Numbered from the stretch's first letter, positions 35,927-44,457 are shown. The stretch: DNA of 64,000 nt from JAWKVD01 sp041398225 (GCA_041398225.1 JAWKVD010000003.1:248001-312000); one strand, 5' to 3'. Notes: a model not told the origin generated them from the letters alone. Program-made: numbers and translations.

Positions 35927-36847
35927 TCAGCCCTGCAGGCCGGCGTGCAGGTTGCGCAGCACGTTGAGGATGTAGCCGCGATCGCCGCCGGACATCGTCC
36001 ACACATGCTTGCCCATCGTCACCTCGAACATGCCGCTGCGGTCGATCATCGGCAGCGCCAGAAAGTCGGCCCAGCTGATCGCGTCGCGCGTCTTCATATG
36101 GTGGTGGCGGATATGGGTGTCGGTGAACAGCACGCCGTCATTGGCGTTGCCGAACACGGTGAGATCGTAGATCGCGATCACGATCTCGCCGGTCTGCGCG
36201 CCCGTATTGTTGCGCAGATTGCGCTCTTGCTCGGGCTTGATGTTCAGCCCGATCCGCAGCGCCGGGGTCTGCGGCGAGTCGATCAGGATGGCGCGGATGC
36301 GTTCGGCCGAAACCGCGACGGGCGCCGGCGGGATCGGCGCGACCGGGGCTGGCGCGGGCGTCGGGGCGAGGCCGCCGGCCGGCCGCGACGGGGTCAGCAC
36401 GCGCTGCACCGCGCCGACGATGATTTCCGAATCCGGCCCGAAGGTTTCATGGCGCACCGCCACGCCCTGGCGCCGCGCGAGAGATTTCAGACTGTCGGGC
36501 AGCTCGTCCGTCGCCGGCATGCGCGCGCCGTCCACCAGCACCGGCACCACGCGGATGTCGCGGGCGAGGGCGGCCTCCAGCTCGATGCGCACGAAATCGT
36601 CTTCATGGTCGAGCCGCCGCCCGCGCTCGTCCTCGCTGGTCAGCCAGTTGGGGCCGATCACCGCCAGAACGATGTCGCACGCGCCGACGCGCTCGTTCAG
36701 CACCTCGATGAAATCCATGCCCGGCTCGATGCCGTCCACATCCATGAAGATGTCGTTTGCATCGAAGCTCGCGCGCAGTCGGTCGTGCAGCCGGCCCGCC
36801 GCGTGGCGCGCATCCGAACGTCGGTAGGAGATGAAAACGCCGCCCAT
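35927..36847 (-). CDS. TIR-domain protein with uncharacterised C-terminal domain
   Basis: A 306-residue protein. Residues 1-150 are a TIR domain: VFISYRRSDARHAAGRLHDRL (box 1), IFMDVDGIEPGMDF (BB-loop region), VLAVIGPNWL and FVRIELEAALARDIRVVPVLVD, where Glu89 is the likely NADase-type glutamate. A Pro/Ala linker spans ~150-178. The C-terminal ~120 residues (EIVIAIYDLTVFGNANDGVLFTD ...) have a pattern I do not assign; a PH-like fold is one guess. Bacterial TIR proteins degrade NAD in anti-phage systems or act as virulence factors, but no defence partner was seen beside it. It could also be a housekeeping signalling protein. Confidence 0.75.
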   Translation of the reverse strand: MGGVFISYRRSDARHAAGRLHDRLRASFDANDIFMDVDGIEPGMDFIEVLNERVGACDIVLAVIGPNWLTSEDERGRRLDHEDDFVRIELEAALARDIRVVPVLVDGARMPATDELPDSLKSLARRQGVAVRHETFGPDSEIIVGAVQRVLTPSRPAGGLAPTPAPAPVAPIPPAPVAVSAERIRAILIDSPQTPALRIGLNIKPEQERNLRNNTGAQTGEIVIAIYDLTVFGNANDGVLFTDTHIRHHHMKTRDAISWADFLALPMIDRSGMFEVTMGKHVWTMSGGDRGYILNVLRNLHAGLQG

Positions 36848-36987
36848 CGTTCACCCATCCGTCTCAAGCGTTGCAGGCGGAATCTACCTGCTCGGCCCGC
36901 GCGCTTCAACGGCCCGGCGCCGCTGCGTTACGCGGGCCATGCCGGTTGGCGTGGACGTTCAGGCGCCGATATCAGGCCGCAATGGGA

Positions 36988-38214
36988 TCAGGCGAACGCG
37001 ACCGTCATGCCCGAAACGCTGCGGATCGGTCCGGGGATCAGCTTCGGCGGATCGATCACCCGCGTGTTCGGCGCGATCCGGGCGATCACCGCCAGCGTCT
37101 CCTCCATCTCCACCCGGGCCAGCGCCTCGCCGGCGCAGCGGTGCGCCCCGGCGCCGAACGCCGGCGTCCAGCGCGGATGGTCGGTGCGGAAAATGTTGAA
37201 GGTCTCCGGGTCGTCATAGACTTCCGGATCGCGCAGCGCCGAAATGATCGACGCGGTGACGATGCACCCGGCCGGGATGTGATAGCCCTCCAGCTCCATG
37301 TCGTTCACCGCCACGCGCGGAATGCCCGATACCACCGGCTCGAAGCGCAGCCCTTCCTCGACCGCCTGCTTCTTCAGCCCGTCCGGATCGGCGCAGAACG
37401 CCGCCCATTGTTCGGGATGCGCCAGCAGCTGGTTGAGGATCACGCAGATCGAGTTCCGCGTCGTGTCCGATCCCGCCAGGATCAGCCCCACCACCTGGGT
37501 GCGGATCTCGCCCTCGGACAGTTCGCCCGACGCCGCGGTCACCGCGACATATTCCGACAGGAAGTCGCCGCGCGGATTGGCGCGCCGGTCGTCCAGCAGG
37601 CCTTGAACATAGGCGTTGAAGTCCGTGAGGCTCTTCTCGATCGGCTCGCGGCGTTCCGGTTCGATGAAGCCGAGCGAGGCGCTGGTGTCGGCGATCCACT
37701 GCATGAACACCGGCAGGTCCGAGCGCGGAATGCCCAGAATGTCCGCGATGATACGCGCCGGGATCTGCTCGGCGATCTCGGCGAGAAAGTCGACCGGTCC
37801 CTTGCCGATGCGCTCGCGCACCATTTCGGCGGCGGTTTCAGCGGCCTTCGACCGCATCGCCTCCATCAGCTTGTAGGCGAAGGTGCGCGCGATCGGCTTG
37901 CGGCGGCGCACATGCGCATCGCCATTGGCGAACAACAGAACCTGCGCGGTGAAGTCATAGATCGGGCCGTCGAAAATGCCCTGCACGAGCTTGGTCTCGG
38001 TTTCGACCTGCCGCGTCTCTTCGCCTACCAGCCGCTCGATATTGCGCGCCCGCAGGCTCAGCACCATGAAGGTCGGTCCGAACGGAATGCGCACCAGCGC
38101 CGTTTCTTCCCGCAGCTTGCGGAAGAAGGCGTAAGGGGTCGTTTCCTCGATCTGCTCGAAATCCAGAACGGGAATGTCCTCGAAGGAACGGACGGCGGCG
38201 GTCTGATCGGGCAT
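36988..38214 (-). CDS. Cytochrome P450
   Basis: A 408-residue soluble P450. I-helix: LILAGSDTTRNS (acid-alcohol pair), ExxR: EEGLRFEP, and the heme loop FGAGAHRCAGEALAR with the Cys thiolate ligand. Lacks a membrane anchor, as bacterial class I enzymes do. No ferredoxin or ferredoxin reductase lies next to it. It hydroxylates an unknown hydrophobic substrate. With the BVMO-like and acyl-CoA synthetase genes it hints at terpene, sterol or fatty-acid oxidation. The 140-base gap to the TIR gene argues for separate transcription. Confidence 0.93.
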   Translation of the reverse strand: MPDQTAAVRSFEDIPVLDFEQIEETTPYAFFRKLREETALVRIPFGPTFMVLSLRARNIERLVGEETRQVETETKLVQGIFDGPIYDFTAQVLLFANGDAHVRRRKPIARTFAYKLMEAMRSKAAETAAEMVRERIGKGPVDFLAEIAEQIPARIIADILGIPRSDLPVFMQWIADTSASLGFIEPERREPIEKSLTDFNAYVQGLLDDRRANPRGDFLSEYVAVTAASGELSEGEIRTQVVGLILAGSDTTRNSICVILNQLLAHPEQWAAFCADPDGLKKQAVEEGLRFEPVVSGIPRVAVNDMELEGYHIPAGCIVTASIISALRDPEVYDDPETFNIFRTDHPRWTPAFGAGAHRCAGEALARVEMEETLAVIARIAPNTRVIDPPKLIPGPIRSVSGMTVAFA

Positions 38215-38431
38215 GGCGCTTCCTCGTCTGCCTATGGAGGGTCTGCGTTTGCCGGCAGACTAGCGCGCGTCCTTCCTCGGGTACAGAAAAACCGCATCTA
38301 CAGTATTACGTAGCAAACATCTCGCAGGCCCCTGCCGGCACGGACGCGCTTGCGCACGCCGCCCGGAAACGCCACGCGGAAACGCGGCCCGCAAAAACGC
38401 TCGAAGACGAAAGCGCCCCAGACAGGAAACA

Positions 38432-38460
38432 GCCCGGACCTCCATGGCGGAAGTCCGGGC
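38432..38460 (-). terminator. Hairpin terminator after rpoH
   Basis: Arms GCCCGGAC and GTCCGGGC, 8 bases perfect, around a 13-base loop, ending 48 bases past the rpoH stop. On the minus strand it is followed by TGTTTCCTG, modestly T-rich. Confidence 0.65.
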
Positions 38461-38507
38461 CGTGAGTATTCCCGGGACAACGGGAAGGAGCTTGTTGCGG
38501 TCTTCGC

Positions 38508-39404
38508 CTACTCGGCGTCGACCATGCCGCGTTCCTCGGCGGCCTTGCGCATCGCCTTTTGCAGCTTCTCGAAGGCGCGAACCTCGATCTGGCGGATACG
38601 CTCGCGGCTCACATTGTACTGATCCGAGAGCTCTTCCAGCGTCGAGGGGTCGTCCTTCAGCCGGCGTTCGGTGAGAATGTGGCGCTCGCGGTCGGTCAGG
38701 TCCGCCATGGCGGTCTGGAGCAGGTCCATCCGCACGGAGAACTCTTCGCGGTCCGCGACCACTTCGGCCTGGCCAGGCGTGTCGTCCGCCAGCCAGTCCT
38801 GCCATTCGCCTTCGCCGTCCATGCCGCCGATCGGCGCGTTGAGCGAAGCGTCGCCGCCCGACGACATGCGCCGGTTCATCGACGTCACTTCATCTTCGGA
38901 CACCCCGAGGCGCGTGGCGATCTCGGAGACGTTCTCCGGGCGGAGATCGCCTTCCTCCATCGCCGCGATCTCGCCCTTCAGGCGGCGCAGATTGAAGAAC
39001 AGCTTCTTCTGGGCGGCCGTGGTGCCGAGTTTCACCAGCGACCACGAGCGCAGGATGTATTCCTGGATCGAGGCGCGGATCCACCACATGGCGTAGGTCG
39101 CCAGGCGGAAGCCCATATCCGGGTCGAATTTCTTCACGGCCTGCATCAGGCCGACATTGCCTTCCGAAATGACCTCGCCCATCGGCAGGCCATAACCGCG
39201 ATAGCCCATGGCGATCTTGGCCACGAGACGCAGGTGGGAGGTGACCAGTTTCTCGGCCGCTTCCGGGTCTTCGTGCTCGCGCCAGCGCTTGGCCAGCATG
39301 AATTCCTCGCCCTTCTCGAGCAGGGGAAACTTGCGGATTTCGGAGAGATAGCGCGACAGGCCCTGTTCGGGGCTCAGCGCGATTGAGGCGCTCATAGTTG
39401 CCAT
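38508..39404 (-). CDS. rpoH: RNA polymerase heat-shock sigma factor (sigma-32 type)
   Basis: A 298-residue group 3 sigma factor. Region 2: LVTSHLRLVAKIAMGYRGYG, VISEGNVGLMQAVKKFDPD and RLATYAMWWIRASIQEYILR. The RpoH box QKKLFFNLR near residue 130 separates it from RpoD. Region 4: LTDRERHILTERRL with DQYNVSRERIRQIEVRAFEKL. It directs RNA polymerase to heat-shock promoters; chaperones normally control its stability. ATG 39404 has GGAGG 6 bases upstream. A possible SD-sequestering hairpin and a sigma-32-like promoter lie upstream. Confidence 0.96.
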   Translation of the reverse strand: MATMSASIALSPEQGLSRYLSEIRKFPLLEKGEEFMLAKRWREHEDPEAAEKLVTSHLRLVAKIAMGYRGYGLPMGEVISEGNVGLMQAVKKFDPDMGFRLATYAMWWIRASIQEYILRSWSLVKLGTTAAQKKLFFNLRRLKGEIAAMEEGDLRPENVSEIATRLGVSEDEVTSMNRRMSSGGDASLNAPIGGMDGEGEWQDWLADDTPGQAEVVADREEFSVRMDLLQTAMADLTDRERHILTERRLKDDPSTLEELSDQYNVSRERIRQIEVRAFEKLQKAMRKAAEERGMVDAE

Positions 39405-39423
39405 ATCCGTCCTCCTTTTATTC

Positions 39424-39452
39424 GCGGAGCCAATCTGGGGAGGAAGCTCCGC
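39424..39452 (-). promoter_or_regulatory. 5' UTR hairpin with anti-SD loop upstream of rpoH
   Basis: On the minus strand GCGGAGC and GCTCCGC (7-base arms) enclose TTCCTCCCCAGATTG. TCCTCC in the loop is complementary to GGAGGA of the rpoH ribosome binding site ~25 bases downstream, so two mutually exclusive pairings are possible. RpoH mRNA is a known thermometer in E. coli, but by a different structure. The assignment is inference. Confidence 0.4.
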
Positions 39453-39927
39453 GTCTTGTTGTCAGTTCGTCGCGCGGGGCGCGCCGGTGACACGTTCGCC
39501 ATTATCTGAAGGTTCGGGGCAGCATTATGGTCCCGTCCCCTTTTCCCGACCGGGTTCAAATGGGGTCGTCTCAGCCCCGATTAAAGGGGCAAAGTGGAGG
39601 AAACGCAAGAGTTTTTGATTTAGAAAAACTAACGCGATTCCGCTTCATTCGAATCCTACATCCTTGAAATAAAACAATTCACCATGTAGCGCGTGGCTTA
39701 CCAAAGGAAAGTTTATCCCTTGTGATGGGCTTTTTCGATGTTCCCGTTGCGTTCGGCGGCCTTCCGGTCCGGTCCCGCCATCGACGCCGGAATGCCCGGC
39801 CGCAATGCCCGGAATGCGAAGAAACGCCGCACGCGCCCGGTTCCCGCTTAGGTCCCGCCCGGGCCCACGCGCCATCCGTGCACGCTGTCTACGCCATTCG
39901 CGGCCCGTCGGATCCGCCGGACGCCGT
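39453..39927. other. AT-richer leader/intergenic region upstream of rpoH
   Basis: About 470 bases between rpoH and the DUF3445 gene. It contains the promoter candidate above, a CCCCGATTAAAGGGG near-palindrome at ~39575 and an AT-rich block at 39605-39730. No gene seen. Confidence 0.5.
39586..39609 (-). promoter_or_regulatory. Sigma-32-like promoter for rpoH
   Basis: Minus strand CTTG (39609-39606) and CCCC (39589-39586) of CCCCTTTAAT, 16 bases apart, resemble the CTTGAA/CCCCAT heat-shock consensus. Self-activation of rpoH by RpoH is known in Caulobacter. It would give a ~170-base leader. Confidence 0.4.
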
Positions 39928-40851
39928 TCAGGGCGCGAAGGCCTGCACAGCCGGCTCGGCCGTCCGTTCCGGCCCCGCCATTTGCTCCGGCCCCGCCATT
40001 CGCTCCGGGTCAGGCGCCAGGCCCTGGGCGGCGCGGTGCGTCGCCTCGATCACCGGCGCCAGCATCGTGCGGTCGGCGCTCGACAGCTCCTTCAGCGGCG
40101 TCACCGAGGTCTGGATCGAGAACACACCCGCGCCCGAACGCGGCAGGCGCAGCAGGCACTGGCGCTCCACCCGGATGAAGATCTCCTTCGCGGCGTCGAA
40201 CGATTTGCGTTCGGCCTCGGTGCGCGGCTGGTGCAGCGCGGGATCGTTATAGGCCAGCATGTTGGCGCGCTGCAGCGGCTGGCCGGGAACCAGCCGTCCG
40301 ATCACCCGGTCGATGCGCGTCTGCATCGGTCCGTCGATGCGCGCGACCGGCGCGTGGATCGAGGCCAGCGGACGGTTCATCTTCTCCCGCAGCGACCAGC
40401 TCGACGGGAAGGCGAGGGCGCCGGCGACCAGCGTGTGGCCGGGATCGTCCGGCGCCAGCAGCATCAGGTCCGCCTGCACCAGCCGGGCGGCCGACACCAG
40501 CGGCGCCTCGTCGTCGAGGCTCACATAAACGCCGTCCGGCCGCACCGCCGAACGCGGGCCGAAACCGTATCCAAGGTCCCCGCTCAGCGCGGTGACAACA
40601 TATTGAAGCAGGTCCCGTTGCAGGTCGAGCGTCGCCTCGGGCGCGGCGAGGCAGGTCTCCGGCGCTTCGGCGAACAGCCGGTCGCGCAGCGCCATCTGGG
40701 CGTTATAGGCCGGGTCGCGCATCAGCCATGGCGCGCCATCCAGCGGCGTAAGCCCGGGAAGACGCGACGTCATCGGGCCGGACCAGGGCCGCGCGATCGG
40801 CCGTTCCTGCAGGATCGTGGGTTGCTGGATCGTGTTTTGGTTCGCCGTCAT
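39928..40851 (-). CDS. DUF3445 family protein (heme-dependent oxidative N-demethylase-like)
   Basis: A 307-residue protein matching DUF3445, the family of heme-dependent oxidative N-demethylases. Recognised segments: ALAFPSSWSLREKMNRPLASIHAPVA (residues ~155-180), MQTRIDRVIGRLVPGQPLQRAN, and FIRVERQCLLRLPRSGAGVFSIQT. ATG 40851 overlaps the stop of the upstream gene as ATGA, so translation is coupled. The C-terminal tail has three short PERMAGPEQMAGPER-type repeats made by tandem DNA copies at ~39960-40010. Substrate unknown; dimethylamine-type substrates are known for the family. Confidence 0.75.
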   Translation of the reverse strand: MTANQNTIQQPTILQERPIARPWSGPMTSRLPGLTPLDGAPWLMRDPAYNAQMALRDRLFAEAPETCLAAPEATLDLQRDLLQYVVTALSGDLGYGFGPRSAVRPDGVYVSLDDEAPLVSAARLVQADLMLLAPDDPGHTLVAGALAFPSSWSLREKMNRPLASIHAPVARIDGPMQTRIDRVIGRLVPGQPLQRANMLAYNDPALHQPRTEAERKSFDAAKEIFIRVERQCLLRLPRSGAGVFSIQTSVTPLKELSSADRTMLAPVIEATHRAAQGLAPDPERMAGPEQMAGPERTAEPAVQAFAP

Positions 40852-41216
40852 GGCGTCGGTCTCCACCCCAGAAAGTGGGAGAGATCGTCCAATGCGCTGG
40901 TTGCATGTCCGTTTACGTGGGGCTCCGGGTCTTTAAGGCCCGCGTCAACCACAGCTCGCACGCGGACGGGGTCGTGGATCACCCCGGCGGTCCGCGCCAG
41001 GTGCCCGAAACCGAGCACGGCGGCGCCGCGCACCCAGCGGTCCTCATGATCGGCGAGGCTGAGGCAAACCCGTTCGGCCCAGCCCGGCGCGTCCTCTTCC
41101 GGCGGGTCCATCGACACGCACACGGCGATCCACGCCAGCGTCTCCGCGTCGTCCGCGGACGCCTCCAGCAGGCGTTCGATGTCCGCGATGGTCCAGGGGT
41201 CCGGGATCGGTTTCAT
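40848..41216 (-). CDS. Hypothetical HEAT-repeat-like protein
   Basis: A 122-residue helical protein. DPWTIADIERLLEASADD, then repeated helix pairs with VRGAAVLGFGHLAR and PHVNGHATSALDDLSHFL, which resemble HEAT-type repeats (alanine and leucine patterned, D/R kinks). ATG 41216 was chosen over the frame from 41261. Its stop overlaps the DUF3445 start (ATGA), so it is likely a partner of that protein. Function unknown. Confidence 0.6.
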   Translation of the reverse strand: MKPIPDPWTIADIERLLEASADDAETLAWIAVCVSMDPPEEDAPGWAERVCLSLADHEDRWVRGAAVLGFGHLARTAGVIHDPVRVRAVVDAGLKDPEPHVNGHATSALDDLSHFLGWRPTP

Positions 41217-41383
41217 GATGCATTCCCGCGTGAGACCCGAGACATGTCGGCGCGCATGCAAACGTCCTGGGGCCGGTAAGGTTCCGCAGCGACCTTAGCG
41301 CCGCCCCCCGAAGCCTCGCAAGAATTCGCTGGCGGCGCCCCCGGCGCCGGCGTATGAGCCGCCGTCCTTCAGGATGACCCCGC

Positions 41384-42037
41384 ATGATGCTTCAGGATGC
41401 GGCCGCGCATGCGGCGTGTGCCGACGGCGCCGACTGGCTCTCCCGGCTCGCGAGCGAGGGCTGGGCGATCCGCGAGGGCGTGTTGCCGCCCGCGCTCGTC
41501 GCGGCGCTGCGCGAGGAGGCCGAACGCCAGTACGAGGCCGGTCAGATGGAGCGCGCCGGGATCGGCCGCGCCGACGATCACACGCTCGACCGCGAGGTGC
41601 GCCGCGACCGCGTGATGTGGCTCGAGGGCGAAACGCTGGCGCAGGTGCAGTTCCTCGAAGCGATGGAGCTGCTGCGTCTCGAACTCAACCGCGAACTGTT
41701 TCTGGGCCTGTTCGAGCTGGAGGCGCATTTCGCCGTCTACGAGGCCGGCGCCTTCTATGTACGCCATGTCGACGCCTTCCGGGGCGAGCGCAACCGCATC
41801 GTTTCGGTGGTGCTTTATCTCAACCCGGACTGGCGCGAGGGCGATGGCGGCGAACTGGCGATCTACGCGCCCGACGCCGAAGAAGCCGCCGCTCCGATCG
41901 CGCTGGCCCAGCCGCGCGCGGGCGCGATGGCGGTGTTTCTGTCCGAAGAGATTCCCCACGAAGTGCTGACGGCGAAGGCCCGGCGCTATTCCATCGCCGG
42001 CTGGTTCCGCGTGCGCGAGGAGCTGCCGGCCGCCTAG
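41384..42037 (+). CDS. 2-oxoglutarate/Fe(II) dioxygenase, prolyl hydroxylase-like
   Basis: A 217-residue dioxygenase. The iron ligands are YVRHVDAF (His-x-Asp, residues ~123-125) and the distal PHEVL His (~195), with RRYSIAGWFR supplying the Arg that binds 2-oxoglutarate. GGELAIY is typical of the core strand. Length and pattern match bacterial P4H-type 2OG oxygenases. It acts in the cytoplasm on an unknown protein or small molecule. MMLQDAA start at 41384 is supported by GCATG spacing only. Convergent with the small gene at 42074. Confidence 0.88.
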   Translation: MMLQDAAAHAACADGADWLSRLASEGWAIREGVLPPALVAALREEAERQYEAGQMERAGIGRADDHTLDREVRRDRVMWLEGETLAQVQFLEAMELLRLELNRELFLGLFELEAHFAVYEAGAFYVRHVDAFRGERNRIVSVVLYLNPDWREGDGGELAIYAPDAEEAAAPIALAQPRAGAMAVFLSEEIPHEVLTAKARRYSIAGWFRVREELPAA

Positions 42038-42073
42038 CTCCGCGTCCGGTCCGTCCTTCCGGCCTGGGCGACC

Positions 42074-42298
42074 TCAGACGAGGTAGATGTCGCCGAACCG
42101 GATATGCTGGCCGCCGGCCTGAAGGATGCGCCCGATGTCTTCGGTGCTGCGGCCTTTCAGGTTGAAGAGAACCAGTTTCGAACCCGCGAGTTGCGCGGCC
42201 GCGGCGGCTTCCTCAAGTTCGGCTTGCGAATAGTCTCCAGCGTTGATCCGCACGGGATGTCCGGAGGAGAGGGCGCGCGTGCATTCCTGCAGCGACAT
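42074..42298 (-). CDS. Hypothetical small alpha/beta protein
   Basis: A 74-residue protein beginning MSLQECTRALSSGHPVRINAG. It reads as helix-strand-helix-strand-helix-strand, with DYSQAELEEAAAAAQLAGSK, LVLFNLKGRSTED and IRFGDIYLV. I do not recognise the family. ATG 42298 was chosen over 42367. It converges with the 2OG dioxygenase gene (37 bases between stops), so opposing transcripts meet here. Confidence 0.5.
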   Translation of the reverse strand: MSLQECTRALSSGHPVRINAGDYSQAELEEAAAAAQLAGSKLVLFNLKGRSTEDIGRILQAGGQHIRFGDIYLV

Positions 42299-42480
42299 GG
42301 GATGGCCGTCCTTCTGTGGCGCGCGCGAATCACAACCGCGCGCAATAAGCGTAGCCAATGAACGCACGAAGTAAGGCGAATTGGGACCGTTTCAGATTAA
42401 CGTGCAGTTAGACCGCAGCACTTGACGGCGCCCTGTGGACCCGGCGCCACACCGCCAATCACTTGGGTTGGTCGCTTGGG

Positions 42481-42510
42481 CCAATCACCGTCAGGCCAAT
42501 CACCGTCAGG
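42481..42510. repeat. 15-base tandem repeat downstream of a secreted-protein gene
   Basis: CCAATCACCGTCAGG occurs twice in direct repeat, with a decayed third copy starting 42511 (CCAGTCGCC), and a partial copy before. It lies 21 bases past the stop of the minus-strand gene at 42532, resembling the repeats at 6242 and 25981. Confidence 0.75.
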
Positions 42511-42531
42511 CCAGTCGCCGCGAACGCAGAG

Positions 42532-43596
42532 TCACCGCCAGCGCAGCGCCTTCGCGAACGCATCGACCTGCTTGATGCAGGCCTCGCGCGCCTCGCCCCG
42601 GCAATCGCCCCTCATCTCCAGAACGCGGTCGCCGTCGACCGTCCGCACCACCAGCTTGCTGAACGCAACCTGGCTCGGCTGCTCCTCGAACGAGACCAGA
42701 TACTGCGTCTTGCCGCCGGCCTTGCGCGAGGAGGTCTCGCAGTTGCGGAAATTCCATCCCGCCGGCTCCTTGTTGCGCACCGCCTCGCAATCGAACGGCC
42801 CGGTCGCCTCTTCGCGGTTGGCGTCGGTCACCTTCAGCGGCGCGATATAGATGAAGCTCGCCTGGTTGCGCCCGGTCGACTGCTTGTCCACGCGCTGCAG
42901 CGTGTAGCGCAGCCCGTCATAGGCGGTTTCCTTCTCGAAATTGACGATCGAGAAATCCCCCAGCGCCTTGTCCGAGGCCAGCTTGTACGGCTCGAAGCGG
43001 AACGGCTTCTTCTCATAGCCGGTCTCGCCCTCGTTCAGCGCATAGGTGCTGTTCAGAATCTCCAGCGCCGCCTCGCGCCCGTTCCAGTCCTTCATGAACT
43101 CGACCGTGACCCACGCGGCGTGATCGTCCGCCACCTGCACCTGGTACAGCATCGCGTTGCACTTGCAGTCGGGCTTCAGATATTCGGCGTACAGCGCATT
43201 GCGTCCGTTGACCTTGAAGGTCTGGATCTTGTCGATCTTGAACTCCGGATTGCGCTTCGCCTGCGCCTTCAGCTCCTCCACTTCGGTTTCGAACGAAACC
43301 TCGATCTCCTCGCGCCCGATCGAGAACAGCCAGCGATGCTCGCTGTCGCCGCCGCGCGCGCGCCGCGGCGAGGACACCTCGGCGTCGTCGGGAAACACGA
43401 AGGCGACGCCCTGCGCCGGCATCGGCCGGTGCTTCTCCGTCAGCTTGTTGTTGATCTCGTCCGGAAAGGTCTGCGCCAATGCGCCCGGCGCGGCGAGCGC
43501 CAGCAGGGCGGCGGCGAAGCCCGCTACAAGCGCGCCGGGCATGCGCGGAGGAGCAAGCGGACCAACAAGCGGAAAAGCGATGTGCGTAGATTTCAT
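42532..43596 (-). CDS. Hypothetical exported protein
   Basis: A 354-residue protein with a hydrophobic N-terminus (residues ~20-40, LVAGFAAALLALAAPGALAQ) that reads as a signal peptide with cleavage at ALA-Q. The mature part is soluble and has eight-stranded-looking segments, with conserved-looking KPDCKCN and two further Cys pairs (FDCEAV, RNCETS, GDCRGEAREAC), probably disulfide-bonded in the periplasm. I do not recognise the family. The codon bias agrees with neighbours. Confidence 0.65.
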   Translation of the reverse strand: MKSTHIAFPLVGPLAPPRMPGALVAGFAAALLALAAPGALAQTFPDEINNKLTEKHRPMPAQGVAFVFPDDAEVSSPRRARGGDSEHRWLFSIGREEIEVSFETEVEELKAQAKRNPEFKIDKIQTFKVNGRNALYAEYLKPDCKCNAMLYQVQVADDHAAWVTVEFMKDWNGREAALEILNSTYALNEGETGYEKKPFRFEPYKLASDKALGDFSIVNFEKETAYDGLRYTLQRVDKQSTGRNQASFIYIAPLKVTDANREEATGPFDCEAVRNKEPAGWNFRNCETSSRKAGGKTQYLVSFEEQPSQVAFSKLVVRTVDGDRVLEMRGDCRGEAREACIKQVDAFAKALRWR

Positions 43597-43731
43597 GACA
43601 GGCCGTCCCCCGTTTTAGACGCTGCGTTCTGCTGCGGCGATTCAGATGCGCGGGGAGAAATCTAGCGCGCGCCCCGCCGTCATGGAACTGCCCGCCTGCG
43701 ATCTGGCCCCCAAAAGCTGGCTCCCTGAAAT

Positions 43732-44457
43732 CTAGCCGGCATCCGGATCGCCGATCATCTCCGCGCCCTGATTGCGCACATCGCCCACGCGCGGATGCGC
43801 CGGCCAGCATCGCATCTCGTCGGCGGGGTAGGGCCGCAGCAGCCCCTGCGGATCGCGGTTCATCGGATCGAGCCAGCGGCGAAAATGATCCGGATGCAGG
43901 ATCACCGGCATCGACGATGAAAAGCTCGCCACCGCGTCGTTGGGCGCGCAGGTGACGATCGCGAACGTGTCGAGTTCCGATCCGTCGATCATCACCCGCG
44001 TCCACAATCCGGCGAAGCAGAACCAGTCGAAATCGCGCAGGCCGAAGGCGAAGGGCGTGGCCGCCCCCTTCGGTCCCGACCAGGCGTAGAACCCCGAGGC
44101 CGGAACCAGGCATCGCCCATGGCGCAGCGGTCCCTGAAACGCGCGCGAGGTCTCCAGCGTTTCGGCGCGCGCGCTGAACGAGCTGAACGGCCGTTCGCCC
44201 GGCCCGCCCGTCCACCAGGTCGGGATCAGTCCCCAGAAGGCCGGCTGCACGATCGCCCGTCCGCGCGGCGCGTAATCGCCCAGGTAAAGCCCCGGCGCCG
44301 ACAGCCGCAGCACCGGCGCATGCGCGCCCGGCGCGATGTTGTATTGCGCCGGCGGCGCGCCGAACGGTTCGCCCGAAGGCGTCATCGGCGGCGCCAGCCC
44401 CACCGCCTCGCGATAGGCCTCCCACCCGATCTCGCGGCGAAAGAAGCGTGAGGTCAT
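43732..44457 (-). CDS. SRAP/YedK-fold protein lacking all four catalytic residues
   Basis: A 241-residue SOS-response-associated peptidase (HMCES/YedK) family member. Landmarks YNIAP, AFWGLIPTWW, ARAETLETSRAFQGPL, RHGRCLVPASGFYAW and VRNQGAEMI align to E. coli YedK. But the catalytic Cys2 is Thr (MTSRF rather than MCGRF), Asn75 is Ser95 (FSAR), Glu105 is Ala125 (FYAW rather than FxEW), and His160 is Ser180 (SFSSSMPV rather than xHDRxP). In YedK these form the abasic-site crosslink and its reversal, so this protein should not crosslink. It may still bind DNA. Neighbours are small secreted proteins. Confidence 0.85.
   Translation of the reverse strand: MTSRFFRREIGWEAYREAVGLAPPMTPSGEPFGAPPAQYNIAPGAHAPVLRLSAPGLYLGDYAPRGRAIVQPAFWGLIPTWWTGGPGERPFSSFSARAETLETSRAFQGPLRHGRCLVPASGFYAWSGPKGAATPFAFGLRDFDWFCFAGLWTRVMIDGSELDTFAIVTCAPNDAVASFSSSMPVILHPDHFRRWLDPMNRDPQGLLRPYPADEMRCWPAHPRVGDVRNQGAEMIGDPDAG

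Noticed and set aside
36871..38313. 480-residue + strand open frame
   Set aside because: Antisense to the P450 gene; no motif.
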